Shown piece by piece: positions 13,147 through 25,424 of a DNA stretch of 64,000 nucleotides; position 1 is the first letter of the stretch; every line of letters begins with the position of its first letter. Both the position numbers and the translations under genes were made by a program. The stretch spans positions 50,444,351 through 50,508,350 of the forward strand of contig NC_065533.1 in assembly GCF_020184175.1 (NCBI RefSeq), written 5' to 3'. The notes under the pieces were generated by a model that worked only from the letters and a program-made list of their open reading frames with translations, did no database searches and was not told the DNA's origin. The DNA is from Aphis gossypii (lineage: Eukaryota > Arthropoda > Insecta > Hemiptera > Aphididae).

Positions 13147-16100
13147 ATGGTTGAGGTACAGTCACAGACCGCGAGCCCCAAGCCCGTGGTCGTCATTAGG
13201 GGCACCGAAGTGCCAATGGTCGTTGGGTCGCCGACGGCATCGGAGATGAGACGTCGCCGACGCCGTCACTCACGTCTCATGTCTAACGCCTCGTCGGTGG
13301 TGTCGGCCGCAGCTGCCGGCATTCCCGACTCCGAAAAGCACAAGATATCGTGAGTCTATTATTATTATTATTATTATTATTATTATGCTATCCTCATTGC
13401 GTGTTAGGAGAACATTAGTAGATTTACGGTTTTAAAACACTCATGAATTGTTTCAATACCAATTAAAATATCAAAAAATGCATGCGGGTCTTTGTGAATT
13501 TTTTCCTTTGAATTTCATACCTAATAGGTTAATTCTGTAGATATCAAAAATTACAGAGTAAAACGGATTGTTCGGAACTCAAAATTTTCTGTGTTACGCC
13601 TTGGTAAGGCGAAGTCAACACATGCGAGTATAACAGCCTTTTATTAAAACATTTGCGTATCTGAGGGCGACCGGGCAAAGTACTCCGCGCACACTGAAAG
13701 GAAAACGGTGACAAGCAGAGATTTCGCTCCAAAAACTACGGTACAAAGACCATCGCATTGGTTTCTGTTCAGTGTCGCGCGGGATAAGATATGGAAATGA
13801 AAATGAAAATGTGATAATACCAAATATTTGTAGTACAGAAATTGAGAAATCTAATATTGTCGCGTTTTTCTCTCTCTGTATTTAACGAACGCACCAAAAT
13901 TGTCACACAGGAACAACGAAGCACTGATGCATATGGTAAAGGCTACTGTCGGTGGAGGATTCTTGGCCATGCCTGAGGCCTTTCACAACATTGGCATGGT
14001 GATGGGCGTCGTGGGCACCGCGATACTTGGCATTTCCGTGTTGAACATGATGTCGTGCATAGTGAGTATACGTGCGGGACGTACTGTGATAAACATAAGC
14101 TAGATTTAAGTTTGAATAGATATAAAAGCTCGTTTTTATGCTTATGGAAACCTTTGTCACACGCAGGTTTTAAAAAACATGCACCTAACCCATAATACAT
14201 CCAACTATGTGTATAATATTTGCTAAATTCTGTACAAAAATATTATACATGATAAATACATTGATACATTATATTCGTATAATTGACCACCATAAAAATA
14301 TGCACAATCTACAATTTTTGACTGAGTCAATATAAATAATAATTATTATAAATATATAAACCAACCATGTCTTTTTATTGAAAACCTCTTGCACAAGTTC
14401 TCAAACCCTAGTAGGAAAATTTATCTATAAGGAATAGAAATCTAGATAGCTAGTATTGTATAAGGTTCTGTCGATCTATAAACATAGTTAGTGATGGAAC
14501 TGGGCAAAACGAAACTAAACGAAATTTACTATGAAAACAAATTTAAAGTACAAATAAAGTTTTCTTTGTATCTTAAATCTCATCTTTTCAATTTCATGTT
14601 TATTAATTATTAAACTACTATATAGTACCTATTATAGAAATAAAAATAGTTAAGTATTAAATATTATTGAGACTGAAAAAATTATTTTTCAAAAACTATA
14701 CATAGGTAACACAGTCACACAGATAATTCTTTTGTATTGTTATTTGTTGAATTAATCCTTTTTAAAAACATATAGTAAGTGATATATTTAATCGTATTAA
14801 TGGTTCAAAAGTCTTTGAAGTGCTTATATTTAATTTAAGAGGTTTATATAGGCGATTTTACTATGAGTTAGGGATATAGTGTGTTGTGTGTGACAAACGT
14901 GTCCAAATAATTATTTACAATCCATTACTTAGTATCGTTTACCTAATTATTTTAGTAATTTTTCCTTAATAAGAACCAAGACATTGGCCGCTTAAAAAGA
15001 TAGTATGTGAAACATACTGTGAATGTTAAGATAATCAAGGTTTATAGTGGTGACAGGGTGAGTAGCTGGCTTTGCGCATTAATTTAATCTACAGGTTATT
15101 AGCTCTCGATTGGATCAGATTCCTGAAATTATGATTAAAACATTTAGCAAAAACAGTAAACGACTACAAGTTATGATAAAGAAAGACAACTGCACTTTTA
15201 TTTCGTTAAACGTTAAATACATATTCAAAAAAAGAAATATTAGAAAACTAGCACTAATCTAATAGATTATAGGTTATAAACATTATATTATATTGTAATA
15301 TTGAGTAGGTCACTGACAACGTGGATGTTTAAGTTTGAATTGAATGACAAATAAACTAATCATACTATATAAAAAAAAAACGATTTTGAACGAAGATTGT
15401 CTATTATTTAGTATATTAAAGAGTTAATTTATAATAACTCATGAAGAACCTTGTATTTTCATGTTTTTATAGTATAAATAAACATTTTATTTTAATATAA
15501 ATCGGAAATCACTAAGTTATGACTTTATGAGTAATATTTTTGTAAATATTTTAAAAAGTACTTTTTTTCTTTTATCTTTCTTAAAATCCTTAATACAATG
15601 TTTTTATATTAGTTAAAAAACAGATTTTTTTCAACAGTGTTTCAAGTTTAAAAATGTGTAAAAAACACAAATATTTTCAAATATTGATATAGATGTTCAA
15701 TTTTTGTTCTAATTTTAGTTTTTTATTATACCATCTACACCAAAACATACTTGCAATCGGAGCAAATTATTAACTCATTAACTTGGTATTTTGACTGATA
15801 ATTATTGATCATCTTTAGGTATTTTGTTAATGACCAAATTGTAAAATTAAAAACAAATTTTTAAGAAATTAGATTTATGTTAAATATTTTTACATTAGTT
15901 TGGAATGTGTAATTAAAACTGCCACACCAAAATAAATACCTCATCATTAAGTTAGACACTTTAATGGATAAGTTGGATTTGAATTCAAAAATGAAGCATT
16001 GAATACGAACAAATGAGCAAAGTCCGTCAGCCTAAACTTCTAAAGATATTTTATAATAAATGTATCTATTAATATTTCTGCTTATAAGACAATAGGTTAA

Positions 16101-19100
16101 ATTATTTTTGCAAAAAAAAAGTAATACATCACTTATTGTGTATTTTATATAAATATATAATAATTATTATTATTATATTACTACTTAGATTTTATTAAAT
16201 TATATAAACCAACACCACCATACCGACATAAAGTAAAAAAGTGTGAATAGGTTCTTGTTATAAATATTTAGAAAATGTTCTTGTCTAGAGCTTATAATAA
16301 TATACGTATTCGTGAAATATGTCATCTCTACGAATATTTTTATTTTAATTACAACTAAATAACTAAGTTTGCTATTTTTTATTAAAATATCCAACTTCTA
16401 TGCATTTTGAACATCTACTATATTGTATATTTATACAGCATAGATATAGCGAGTTTTCCGGATTTATTTACAATAAGTCACTCATGATAACATTATTTAA
16501 CTATTTGTTAATCATCCATACCTACAACTTGACTAATAATTTCTATGAAATTATTTTTTCGTTTCGACATTTTAAAAATGATAATATTTTGTGAAAAATT
16601 ACTTTCACAATTTTAATTTTAGGTAATATAAGTATTTATTTTAATACGTGACACAAATAAAAGTATATTTAAAGTTTTATGTGTGTTTATGGTTTAGGTC
16701 AAGTGTTCTCAGATACTGCGGTCCGGTAAATACGTCGACATCATCTTGGCTGAACAAAACGGTAATAACGCCATAGCCAAGGGAGACGATGAAAACGACG
16801 ATAAAAAACCACCACCAATCAAGCAGTACAGCAAAGAGATGGTTCTACCTCCAATGGACTATCCGGATACTGTAGCTGCCGTGTTTAAGTATCGCGCCCG
16901 TGCCCGATTCGCTAGGCTCTCGTCATTTGCCAGGTATGTGTATTGTCCGATAAAAAATAAAACCCCATCTGCACTATCGTCCAGTGGTGTAATAAGAACT
17001 TATTAATAAAAGATATCAAAATATTATATTTTGATAAATATACTTATATTATACTAATAGTCAAATATTTTTGTTTGTATTTCGTCGATTCCAATCCCGC
17101 CGCTACCAAAACAATGTCACCTTTGAAAATAGAAACTTTACTAGTACCTCGCTAGTGGCCACCTATTATGGGGTGAACATTATATACGTGTGCATAGTGG
17201 CCAATACGTGTAAGCAGGTAGGTGCCAAAATTATGGGATGTAAACAGTATGTTAATTAATAGAAAAATTAGGAACCTTAATTCAAAGAAAAGTGCAAATA
17301 TTTTAGTGCCTATATTTTAATATAATGTATAACTACAATAGCTTCTATTTTATCATCTATAAACTATTTAAAAATTATGATAAGTTAAAAATATAGATAA
17401 CACATCAACAATCTAATTGGAGTAACTATAATAAATATTTAATTGTGTTATTAATGGAAAAATAATAAGTAAGTATGAAATTTTTCTCAGACACCTAAGA
17501 TTTTATTTGATTAGACTATAATAATGAAATTTTAAAGCAGTTAAAATTAACACGAGTCATGACTTATGGACTGTTAAAAAAAACCTTAAATACATTTATA
17601 AAATATCAACAGTGGTGCTATTTAGTGCATAGCCCCTATGTTTTCTCTAGTCATTTTTGATCGTACAGAAATACAGAATAGTTAAGTTCAAAAATAGTGT
17701 ATGTCACTATTTTTAAAAAAAAAATATTTTTGTTTGTATTTTGTATGTTGTGTTATTTTGTAATTTTTTATTTGTTGAATTATAGATACTTTTTTAGTAC
17801 AAAAGTACTAATAAAAATGTGAGAATAAATTTTTGAAATTATAATTTGCTTTCGTTAATTCAAAATTGGCAATAATTTAAAAAAAAATTATTACGAATAA
17901 GAAATTATAAAATGGATACTTATTTTCGAATTTTCAAAAATAAAAAAATAAAAGTTTTGATCGGATTTTGACTTAGGAATTTATTTGTAAATATTTTAAT
18001 AAATGGGAGGTCGTTGGTTACATTAAAAAATTGTGTACTAAAATAATCATTCGGGTTTACAGTTGTTACAGGGTTACTTACTTTTCAATTAATTAACATA
18101 CTGTATTTAAATATAAGTATAATAAAGTGAAATATGGCATTATAATTATAACACAATTTAATCGGTGGCACCTTGTGCTCGGTCTCGTTTCAGCTCGTCG
18201 ACCAATACACCGCCAATGCGGATAAAGACTCGTGGGGCTATTTGATGAACGGACTGTCTATCCGTTGGTATCCGATCATAACCGCAGTACTAATCATACC
18301 AGTGGGTATGGTCCGATTGATCAAATATTTGGTCCCGTTCTCTATTGCCGCAAATGCGTGCCTGCTTGCTGGGACCGTAGCCGTGTTCTACTTCATTACA
18401 TTTGGTGATGACGGACAAAACCCATTAGCCCCCGAAGAAAAAGCCAAACTTGTGGTTTGGCCGGCCACCCAGTGGTCGTTGTTCACCGGCAGTGCACTGT
18501 GCTCGTTGGAAGGCGTTGGAATGGTAACAGTCATAGTTAATATATTATATCGTATATATAATTTATTTTGTTACAATATAATATATTACACGAACGTTAG
18601 GTTAGGTTATAAAACTAATTTTTAACTTAATATTTTTTAATAAATTTTATTCGAGAAGAGGTATAAGAAAAACAAAAATGTCTATTGGTCATAGGTAATC
18701 ATTGTTTGAAAATCTACACTATGTTAAACAATATAGGTACCTACATACTTTTTAAAGTAACATAGTACCTACCTATGTTCATAGACTGAATATAGACTAA
18801 ATAATTCTATAGTATTTGATCAAATATGAAAATATATTACATTCATAACCTAACCTAACTTAACCATACAAATTATATACATTATTCAATATAAAAAGTT
18901 CCTTCATAAAAATTCTAAATTTAATTTTATAGCTATTGACGTCATCGTCATACAACTAATTTTGTTTAATATCGAACTTCAATATTTGAAAAATATGTTT
19001 TACGACCCTATAATATATTTCTCGAGGATTAATTATCACGTATTAGTATAATTAATTATCACGTATTAGTATAATGAATCAGTATAGAATATCACGATGA

Positions 19101-22100
19101 CGTTACAATATTAAATGATAATATTCAATAAGTATTAAATTATTTTTCTTGTGAAATAGGCAAATTAAGTAATAAAGTTTTGTCTACATAAAAGTCTTAA
19201 CGATAACTCTAACTTTAGTAATAGGTAATATATAGTATAGTATTTAATCTTTATTTAAATACCTACTTTTTTAACTGGGCCATAAATGTGATGAAGTACG
19301 ACCATAAAATATAGTACCTACTTATACCATACGTGTATCGATTTTTCCGTTCATAATAAAATTAATTTGGGTACGTGTACAAAAAGTACATAATTTTTGG
19401 TTATAACAGTTAGGACACTAAAGGAGCTGAACTCTAGATCCCCCCCCGGTACTTAATTACTTGGTGACATTTTATTAAGGTGAAAACATATCAAGAAACA
19501 CTCATAATATTGTTATAAGCTTATAATTATCACGTTTTTATCATTTACCCACCAAACGATGTGACTTGTTTTTTATCCTGGATAAGAAATTGAAAACTAT
19601 GTAGGCTAACGTGTCATAACTTGATAAAAACTTTGAAAAAACGTTTATTAACTTTAAACTTTTTCTTAATGGTAAACATACCTATTCACTTTTATTTTTA
19701 ACTGAGTTGAAAAAAAAACTATTAACTTGTCCGCCTTTTTAATAGTACCTATGGAATATCATATTAAATCGTGTAATGTTAAAAATTATACGTTTATCAA
19801 GCATATTATATAATAATATATATGGCATAACCTGTTGTGTTTCGTTACATGTGCCGGTTCGCCCGTGTCATCGTCCGGTCCTAACAAATACTATAAAAGC
19901 TGCTGCACATCGAGAATGCAATGAGCAAGCCACTGGAACTTGTCGGACCGCCCTCGTACACGCTGCATCGGTCCATAATAGTCATAGTCACGATGAACAG
20001 CGCACTGGGGCTGTTCGGCTACATGCGGTACGGCGACCGGTGCTTGGGTAGCATATCGCTCAACCTGCCCGAAGATAACCGGTTAGTACTTATATGCGTT
20101 TTACGGTTTTAGGCACATTATACGTATATATTATGATCGTATATGCTATTCAAGAGAAATAAAAAAAAATAATTAAAATTGTAGATCTAAGACATATATA
20201 CAAAAAATAAATAAATAAATAATAATAAAAACAATAATATTATGGTCCGGTAGAAAATGAGTTTCTCTACAAAGTTTAGATTAAAAAAAAAAAAATTATT
20301 ACTTTCCAAAACTATACACTCAATCGTTCTCCCGTGCGGTTGCCTGCTCATTACAAGAATGTTAAAATACTGTCGTATAATATTCTCCACGTATGGGCTA
20401 CCTGTTGCTTTCAGTTCGTGGACTTTAGTATCTACGCAGTTAGAATAGGTTAGGTAGATTATACAGAGTGCTCTGTTTATATATGGCTATACTTATTTTT
20501 TTCAATCAATGTTTGTAGGTAAATTGTTTTAATTAAATAACGTTAGGCTAATTAATGTATAGGAAAACCAATTTTTTTACTACTTTTTCAAATAATAGTA
20601 TTATTATTTTTATTTTTTGTATTTATTAATTGTTTTATAGTGCAATTATTCATACTTATATAATTACATTGATATTTCTTAGAAAGCTCTAATGCTAATA
20701 AATGGTAAAAATAAAGATTAATTCTAGTATAAAAAAGGAAAGTTTGGCAAACTAATGCAATTTTTTAACACAGTTAAATTTCCTAAATTGACCGAATTTT
20801 CCAATTAAGTTAGCAAATCAACTTAAATGAAATCAGTAAGTTAATAAATTGAGTTAATTGATAAAAAATATTCATACACTCAGTATTAAAATAATTGTTA
20901 ATCATCTGAACAGAAATTAATATAAATACTTGCTTAATGAATTTAGATATAACAGATATTATGTATGTTTTCTAAAACCTGTAGCATTTACAATATAGGT
21001 AACTGCTCATTTCAGACTAAAAGGTCGTGTAAAAAATGAATTATTTAAACATACATTAATAAACATTATTAAGAAAACTTCTATATTTATTACTTATAAA
21101 AGATTAAATATTTTGAGTATAACGAACTTTTATATTTTGATCACATTATATTTTCTTAAATTTATTTACATAAATAGATAAAAGGTACATATAATAATAT
21201 TTCGAGTAAATTTTTAAACTATATAACTATTAAATTATTCTAAATACTTTAAGTGATAATTAGTAAACTAGCCAAATACAATAAGTAGGTACTAAGTAGT
21301 AAATACTAAATAACGTTGTAGCATTAGAGTAATGAGTGGAAAATAAAAAATTATAAAAATATATAATATAGGAAGATATCTTCATAATAAATATAAATTG
21401 AAACGGCCACAATCCATGAAAATCGTATTAATTACTAATAAGTATTAAGTATTATATGAATATAAATCATGGTTAGATTGGGTGGTACATGGTAATTAAT
21501 GTCTTTTTACGGTCGACTAATGTTTCCCCAATATTATTTATTTATAATTACTAATTAATATGATAAATTAGTTTTTAATTAGTATCTATAAAGACTATAA
21601 TTTTAACTATGAAATCCTTCTTAAATAACTCTTAAACCCTTTTTCTCTAATAATATTTTTTTATATTCAATAAGCTTATAACAACTATTTAAGCTTATTT
21701 TCGAAACAAAAAATTTGACTTGAGAATTTAATTTAACCAGTATAATATGAACCACTTTGTATATTATTATGCAGCGAAAAGAAAGCATAATTAGTTTCAT
21801 TGAATATTTAGTGGTACAATTTATTGATTTTATAATATACCTAGGCTGTCCGTTTATCCTTGTTAACATAAGTAGTCGACTATAGTTTTTACGTTTTTGA
21901 TTCTTTCTATAAAATTATTTACTTATTATAAAAATTCTATGTTTTTACTGTCTTTGACGATAAAACGACAATATTCTAAAATACTGTCTCCGCGACCTAA
22001 CCGTAATGTTAATATAAGTAGGTACTAAAAACCCGTGGTCCTTGAACTCAGTTGAATATGATTTACATAATTTCGATTTTGGTTTTCAATATTTCCATTG

Positions 22101-24179
22101 TGTAGGTAGGTACCTATATTAGATTCTTCATCAGAACCACCGTGCACTCATGTCCCCTCGCCAACTATTTATTTGATTTATGGCACCTTTTCTGACGTCC
22201 GTTATAAAAACTATTCAACACAATCACTAATAAATAATATTATCATTTGAGATCGTTATATAATTTAAATTAAAGCTACTTTAAATACATTTACCAATGC
22301 ATCAAACATGCTCAATGCTCTAATTATTTTAATATGTTGTATTGTTATCCATCACGCATGAAAACAATTGATTTTGTTTTCAATCAACTAATATGATTTC
22401 AACGGCTTCACTATTATTAGAATTAATTTGTTTCAATGAGTTTTAGTGCTGGTAGTTCAAACAATGTACTAACAAAAATTAAGTGGATACGTACATGTTA
22501 TGAACGCTTAACACATTAAAAAAATTAAATATGAAAAAAATACTAAATAATTTAGGTATAAGACGCCTAAAGCGAAAAATAAAAGAAACGATATTGTCTT
22601 GAACATAATATACAAAATAACAAAACACTTATCATTCTTAAAAAGAATATAATAATATGTATTTATAAGTATATACATAATATTATATGGTGCGTAACTT
22701 GGTTGGGGTAAAAACCTTAAAAACCTATTTAATCCATAATCGGATGTTATTGTATATTAGCTACTCATCATAATATCTATATGCAATTATGTTTGAGTGT
22801 GTTATTAAGTATACCAATTAATGATAACGATTTAAAATATACTATTATTATTTCAATATTAGTCTATCGGAAGTTATCAAAATCATGGTTGCCGTGGGTA
22901 TCCTGTTGACGTATGGTCTACAGCTGACTGTCACCACGGACTTAGCGTGGCAAGGATTGCGCAAAAGGCTCATTAGGTCTAAGGATGGAGTTTCTGACTG
23001 CGGAGATGTATCGGAAGACGATGAATCTTCACCAAGGTTAACGGCGTACTACTACTGCATGCGGTTAATTCTAATATTCGGCACAAGTAAGCATAAATAT
23101 TAAATACGAAGTATATATAATAATATAATAACCACAATGGACAAAAAGAAATTCGTCTTACAAAGTTGACCGGAACTGAACAAATTGTAAATTGTCTTTT
23201 AACTTATATTTTGTAGGAAAAACCCGTAATTAGATTTTTGAAATCACATGCAAACGTACGCGATAGATTGAAAAATTATAATTTTAATTTACGGATACAC
23301 GACACAGAATATAGGTTTTTAATCTTGCGTAATATTATCTTTGAAATGTACACTTGGAAATATAATACTACGAAACTGTAAGAAACTGTAGCCCACAGCC
23401 AATGTTGAACATTTTCGATGAAGCAATATCAAGTGTTGCTAAAAAAGCACATTTTTTTTTAACTCGTTAAGTTAATATTGAAAAATGTTAAATTTGTAGT
23501 CAAAGCATTTTTTATTTAAAAACAGTTAGGTATTTAAGTTGGTTAAAACTCAGTTTTAAAATCGATTGTTAGTAATCCATATTCCATACTAAAAGATGAT
23601 AAATTAATTTAATGGGAGTACCTATAACAAAGGTTTACAAATATAAATATATAATATATATATTAAGAATGTTAAGACAACATACATTATATTGTATAAT
23701 CGAGCGCGAGTATACCTAATATTATCGAGAAAAGTTATAAAAAGTAAGACTACCTATCCAATAACAGACTCTACTGAAAGATAAGTTATTAATTTTTTTA
23801 AAACACATGTTTCTCTCCGAATATTATTACAGTAATCGTGGCCGTGATTGTGCCAGACATTGGGCCGCTCGTATCGCTCGTGGGCTCCGTGGGGTTCTCG
23901 TTGCTGGGTCTGATCATACCCGTGGCCATGGAAACCGTTTGGTTTTGGTACGACGAAGACGGTGACGGCCAGGAACAGGACTCTTGTGACGGGACGACTC
24001 CTAAGACCAACCATGAGTCGTGGGTCCGCGGCAACATGTGGCGCCGGATAGTGCGACACGTGAAAAATGCTATACTACTTCTGTTCGCAACGTTAGCGTT
24101 GGTCGGAGGCGCATTTTACAACATCCGTGACATCGTAGCCAGGGCTACTGGAGACGGTACGCCTCCGCCTGCCGTGTGA
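13147..24179 (+). CDS. Gene A: SLC36/AAAP-type amino acid transporter, 8 coding exons, 585 aa
   Basis: Coding exons are 13147-13349, 13911-14061, 16698-16933, 17133-17217, 18194-18523, 19900-20081, 22863-23086 and 23833-24179. All introns are GT-AG and the joined frame is open to a TGA. The product is an AAAP/SLC36-like carrier expected to move small neutral amino acids, probably with protons, across the plasma or an endosomal membrane. About 11 membrane segments are visible, near residues 71-92, 96-118, 202-221, 250-270, 275-298, 321-340, 359-380, 400-420, 459-480, 484-508 and 549-571. TM1 carries the family helix-breaking glycine motif as GGGFLAMPEAFHN. The N-terminal tail (1-68) has six consecutive arginines at 35-40. 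The TM2-TM3 loop is long and acidic/lysine-rich. The TM6-TM7 signature reads LLHIENAM where C has VLPIENSM. The ATG at 13147 is the only start giving the PDSEKH tail shared with gene B. Family call is firm; substrate is unknown. Confidence 0.9.
13357..13386. repeat. (TTA)n microsatellite in gene A intron 1
   Basis: About ten uninterrupted trinucleotide units begin a few bases after the splice donor at 13350. Confidence 0.9.
15715..16285. repeat. Second copy of the fold-back repeat family, in gene A intron 2
   Basis: The part from about 15840 to 16215 is the diverged reverse complement of 965-1310, including AAGTAATACATCAC and GGAATGTGTAATTAAAACT-like segments. The part from about 15715 to 15785 is the reverse complement of 1725-1810 (shared CCATCTACACCAAAACATAC region). 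The tail to about 16285 is the reverse complement of 1616-1730. Here the pieces form one arm without the large inverted duplication seen in copy 1, so this copy may be closer to the ancestral element. It contains no transposase frame. Confidence 0.65.
18590..18870. repeat. Possible short TIR element in gene A intron 5
   Basis: TTAGGTTAGGTTAT at about 18597 is matched about 250 bp downstream by its reverse complement ATAACCTAACCTAA (about 18846). The arms enclose AT-rich DNA and fit a small non-autonomous element. The TTAGG word equals the insect telomere unit, but two units per arm are not a telomere tract. Confidence 0.3.
19028..19073. repeat. Perfect 2 x 23-bp tandem duplication
   Basis: The 23-bp unit ATTAATTATCACGTATTAGTATA-type sequence (given here by its core, TCACGTATTAG) occurs twice head to tail with no mismatch inside gene A intron 5. 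Confidence 0.85.
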
Positions 24180-24331
24180 TGGAAGCATCATGTTCCATGG
24201 GTGGTTTAATGTTATATTTTATATATATTTTTTTTGTGTGTGTGTGTATAAATATACGTCTAATATTATAAACGAGATAACGTTAAATGAGTGATATAAC
24301 CACAGATATATAAACATACAGTTACTAATAG

Positions 24332-24337
24332 AATAAA
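24332..24337 (+). terminator. Poly(A) signal AATAAA of gene A
   Basis: This is the first canonical AATAAA after the gene A stop codon, giving a short 3' UTR of about 170-190 nt. Confidence 0.55.
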
Positions 24338-24577
24338 ATGATTGAAACACGATGCCATATTATATTGTATAATTGACTCGAAAGATTAAAAGACGCAATG
24401 GTAACTCAAATGTTCTCAGCTATAAATTCGAAACAGATATTCCGTATATCGTTTACAATTATTACTATCAATATGGAATACTCCGACTTAACACTGATAA
24501 ATGATAATAATATTGAAATTTATCGAAATTTCCTGTTTGCGTGTTTCGTCGATAACAGGAGAAATACTATCTAATAC

Positions 24578-24757
24578 CAGGGGCAGATTTAGATATGTAG
24601 TGGCCCAAGGACTAAATGCATTGTGGTGGTCCCTTATACATAAATAAATCAATATATTTTTTTACCCATTAAAATAATATCGTACAATTGTAAGTCCCCG
24701 AAATTGTGGGGGCCCCTGGACTGAAGCCCACTCAGCCCTCCCCTAAATCTGGCTCTG
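24578..24757. mobile_element. hAT-type MITE with 8-bp target duplication
   Basis: The left end CAGGGGCAGATTTAG and the right end CTAAATCTGGCTCTG are inverted copies with three mismatches. The flanks TCTAATAC (24570-24577) and TCGAATAC (24758-24765) match at 7 of 8 bases, as expected for an old hAT target-site duplication. At 180 bp it is far too short to encode a transposase. Confidence 0.8.
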
Positions 24758-25393
24758 TCGAATACTAGTCTAAATATATACATCTGTGGACATAACAATG
24801 TTATTTTATAAATAAATGATTGACTGTGTATGTCTTATATTCCAATATTGTATACCTATGATTTAAATGGAGACGGGAAAAAACTCTTTATGGTCTCTTG
24901 TGTCACTTGTGTGTCGTTGTTTATAGATACAATTTTTGTAAATATCTTCTATAATAAAATAAACACCGAGCTCATAAAAATTAATAAAAATCAGTATTTG
25001 AATAAATGAATTACTAAACTGAATTAATCGGGAAACTCGCACTTTTATACATGTATTGAACTTAACTACCTCAAGTACTCCAAATAATTACTAGTTGCTG
25101 TTGACTTAAAAGAAAATACTGGCGTACAGCAAACCGGTGTAAATGATTTGTATAGATTCTTGCCATAAATATTTTATAATTAATCTAAATATTTTTAAAA
25201 TACAGAGTACATTATAATGTACAGAATAGTAAAAAGTTTCATTAATATTTTTGTAGTGATATTTTATTATCTATGAAACCAAAACCTGAAGACACGACTT
25301 TCAAATATTTTAATTTGTGCCCACTGGTCGTTAGTTGATAGTTTGTAGTAAATACATAAAGTATATTTTATTATGGGTTTTAGAATTAAACAA

Positions 25394-25424
25394 CTATATA
25401 TATATATATATATATTATATATAT
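25394..25424. repeat. (AT)n microsatellite
   Basis: A run of alternating T and A about 30 nt long in intergenic DNA. Confidence 0.8.

Noticed and set aside
13903..14200. Minus-strand frames over gene A exon 2
   Set aside because: Antisense shadows of a conserved exon, rich in His/Arg/Cys as expected from reading TM codons backwards.
18591..18603. Telomere-like TTAGG repeats
   Set aside because: Only two units per site in the middle of a gene; no extended tract.
23754..24059. Minus-strand frames over gene A exon 8
   Set aside because: Shadows of the conserved last exon, whose plus-strand frame matches B and C.
24570..24765. Possible exon of a downstream gene in the GC-rich patch after gene A
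   Set aside because: It is fully explained by a TIR element with target duplications.
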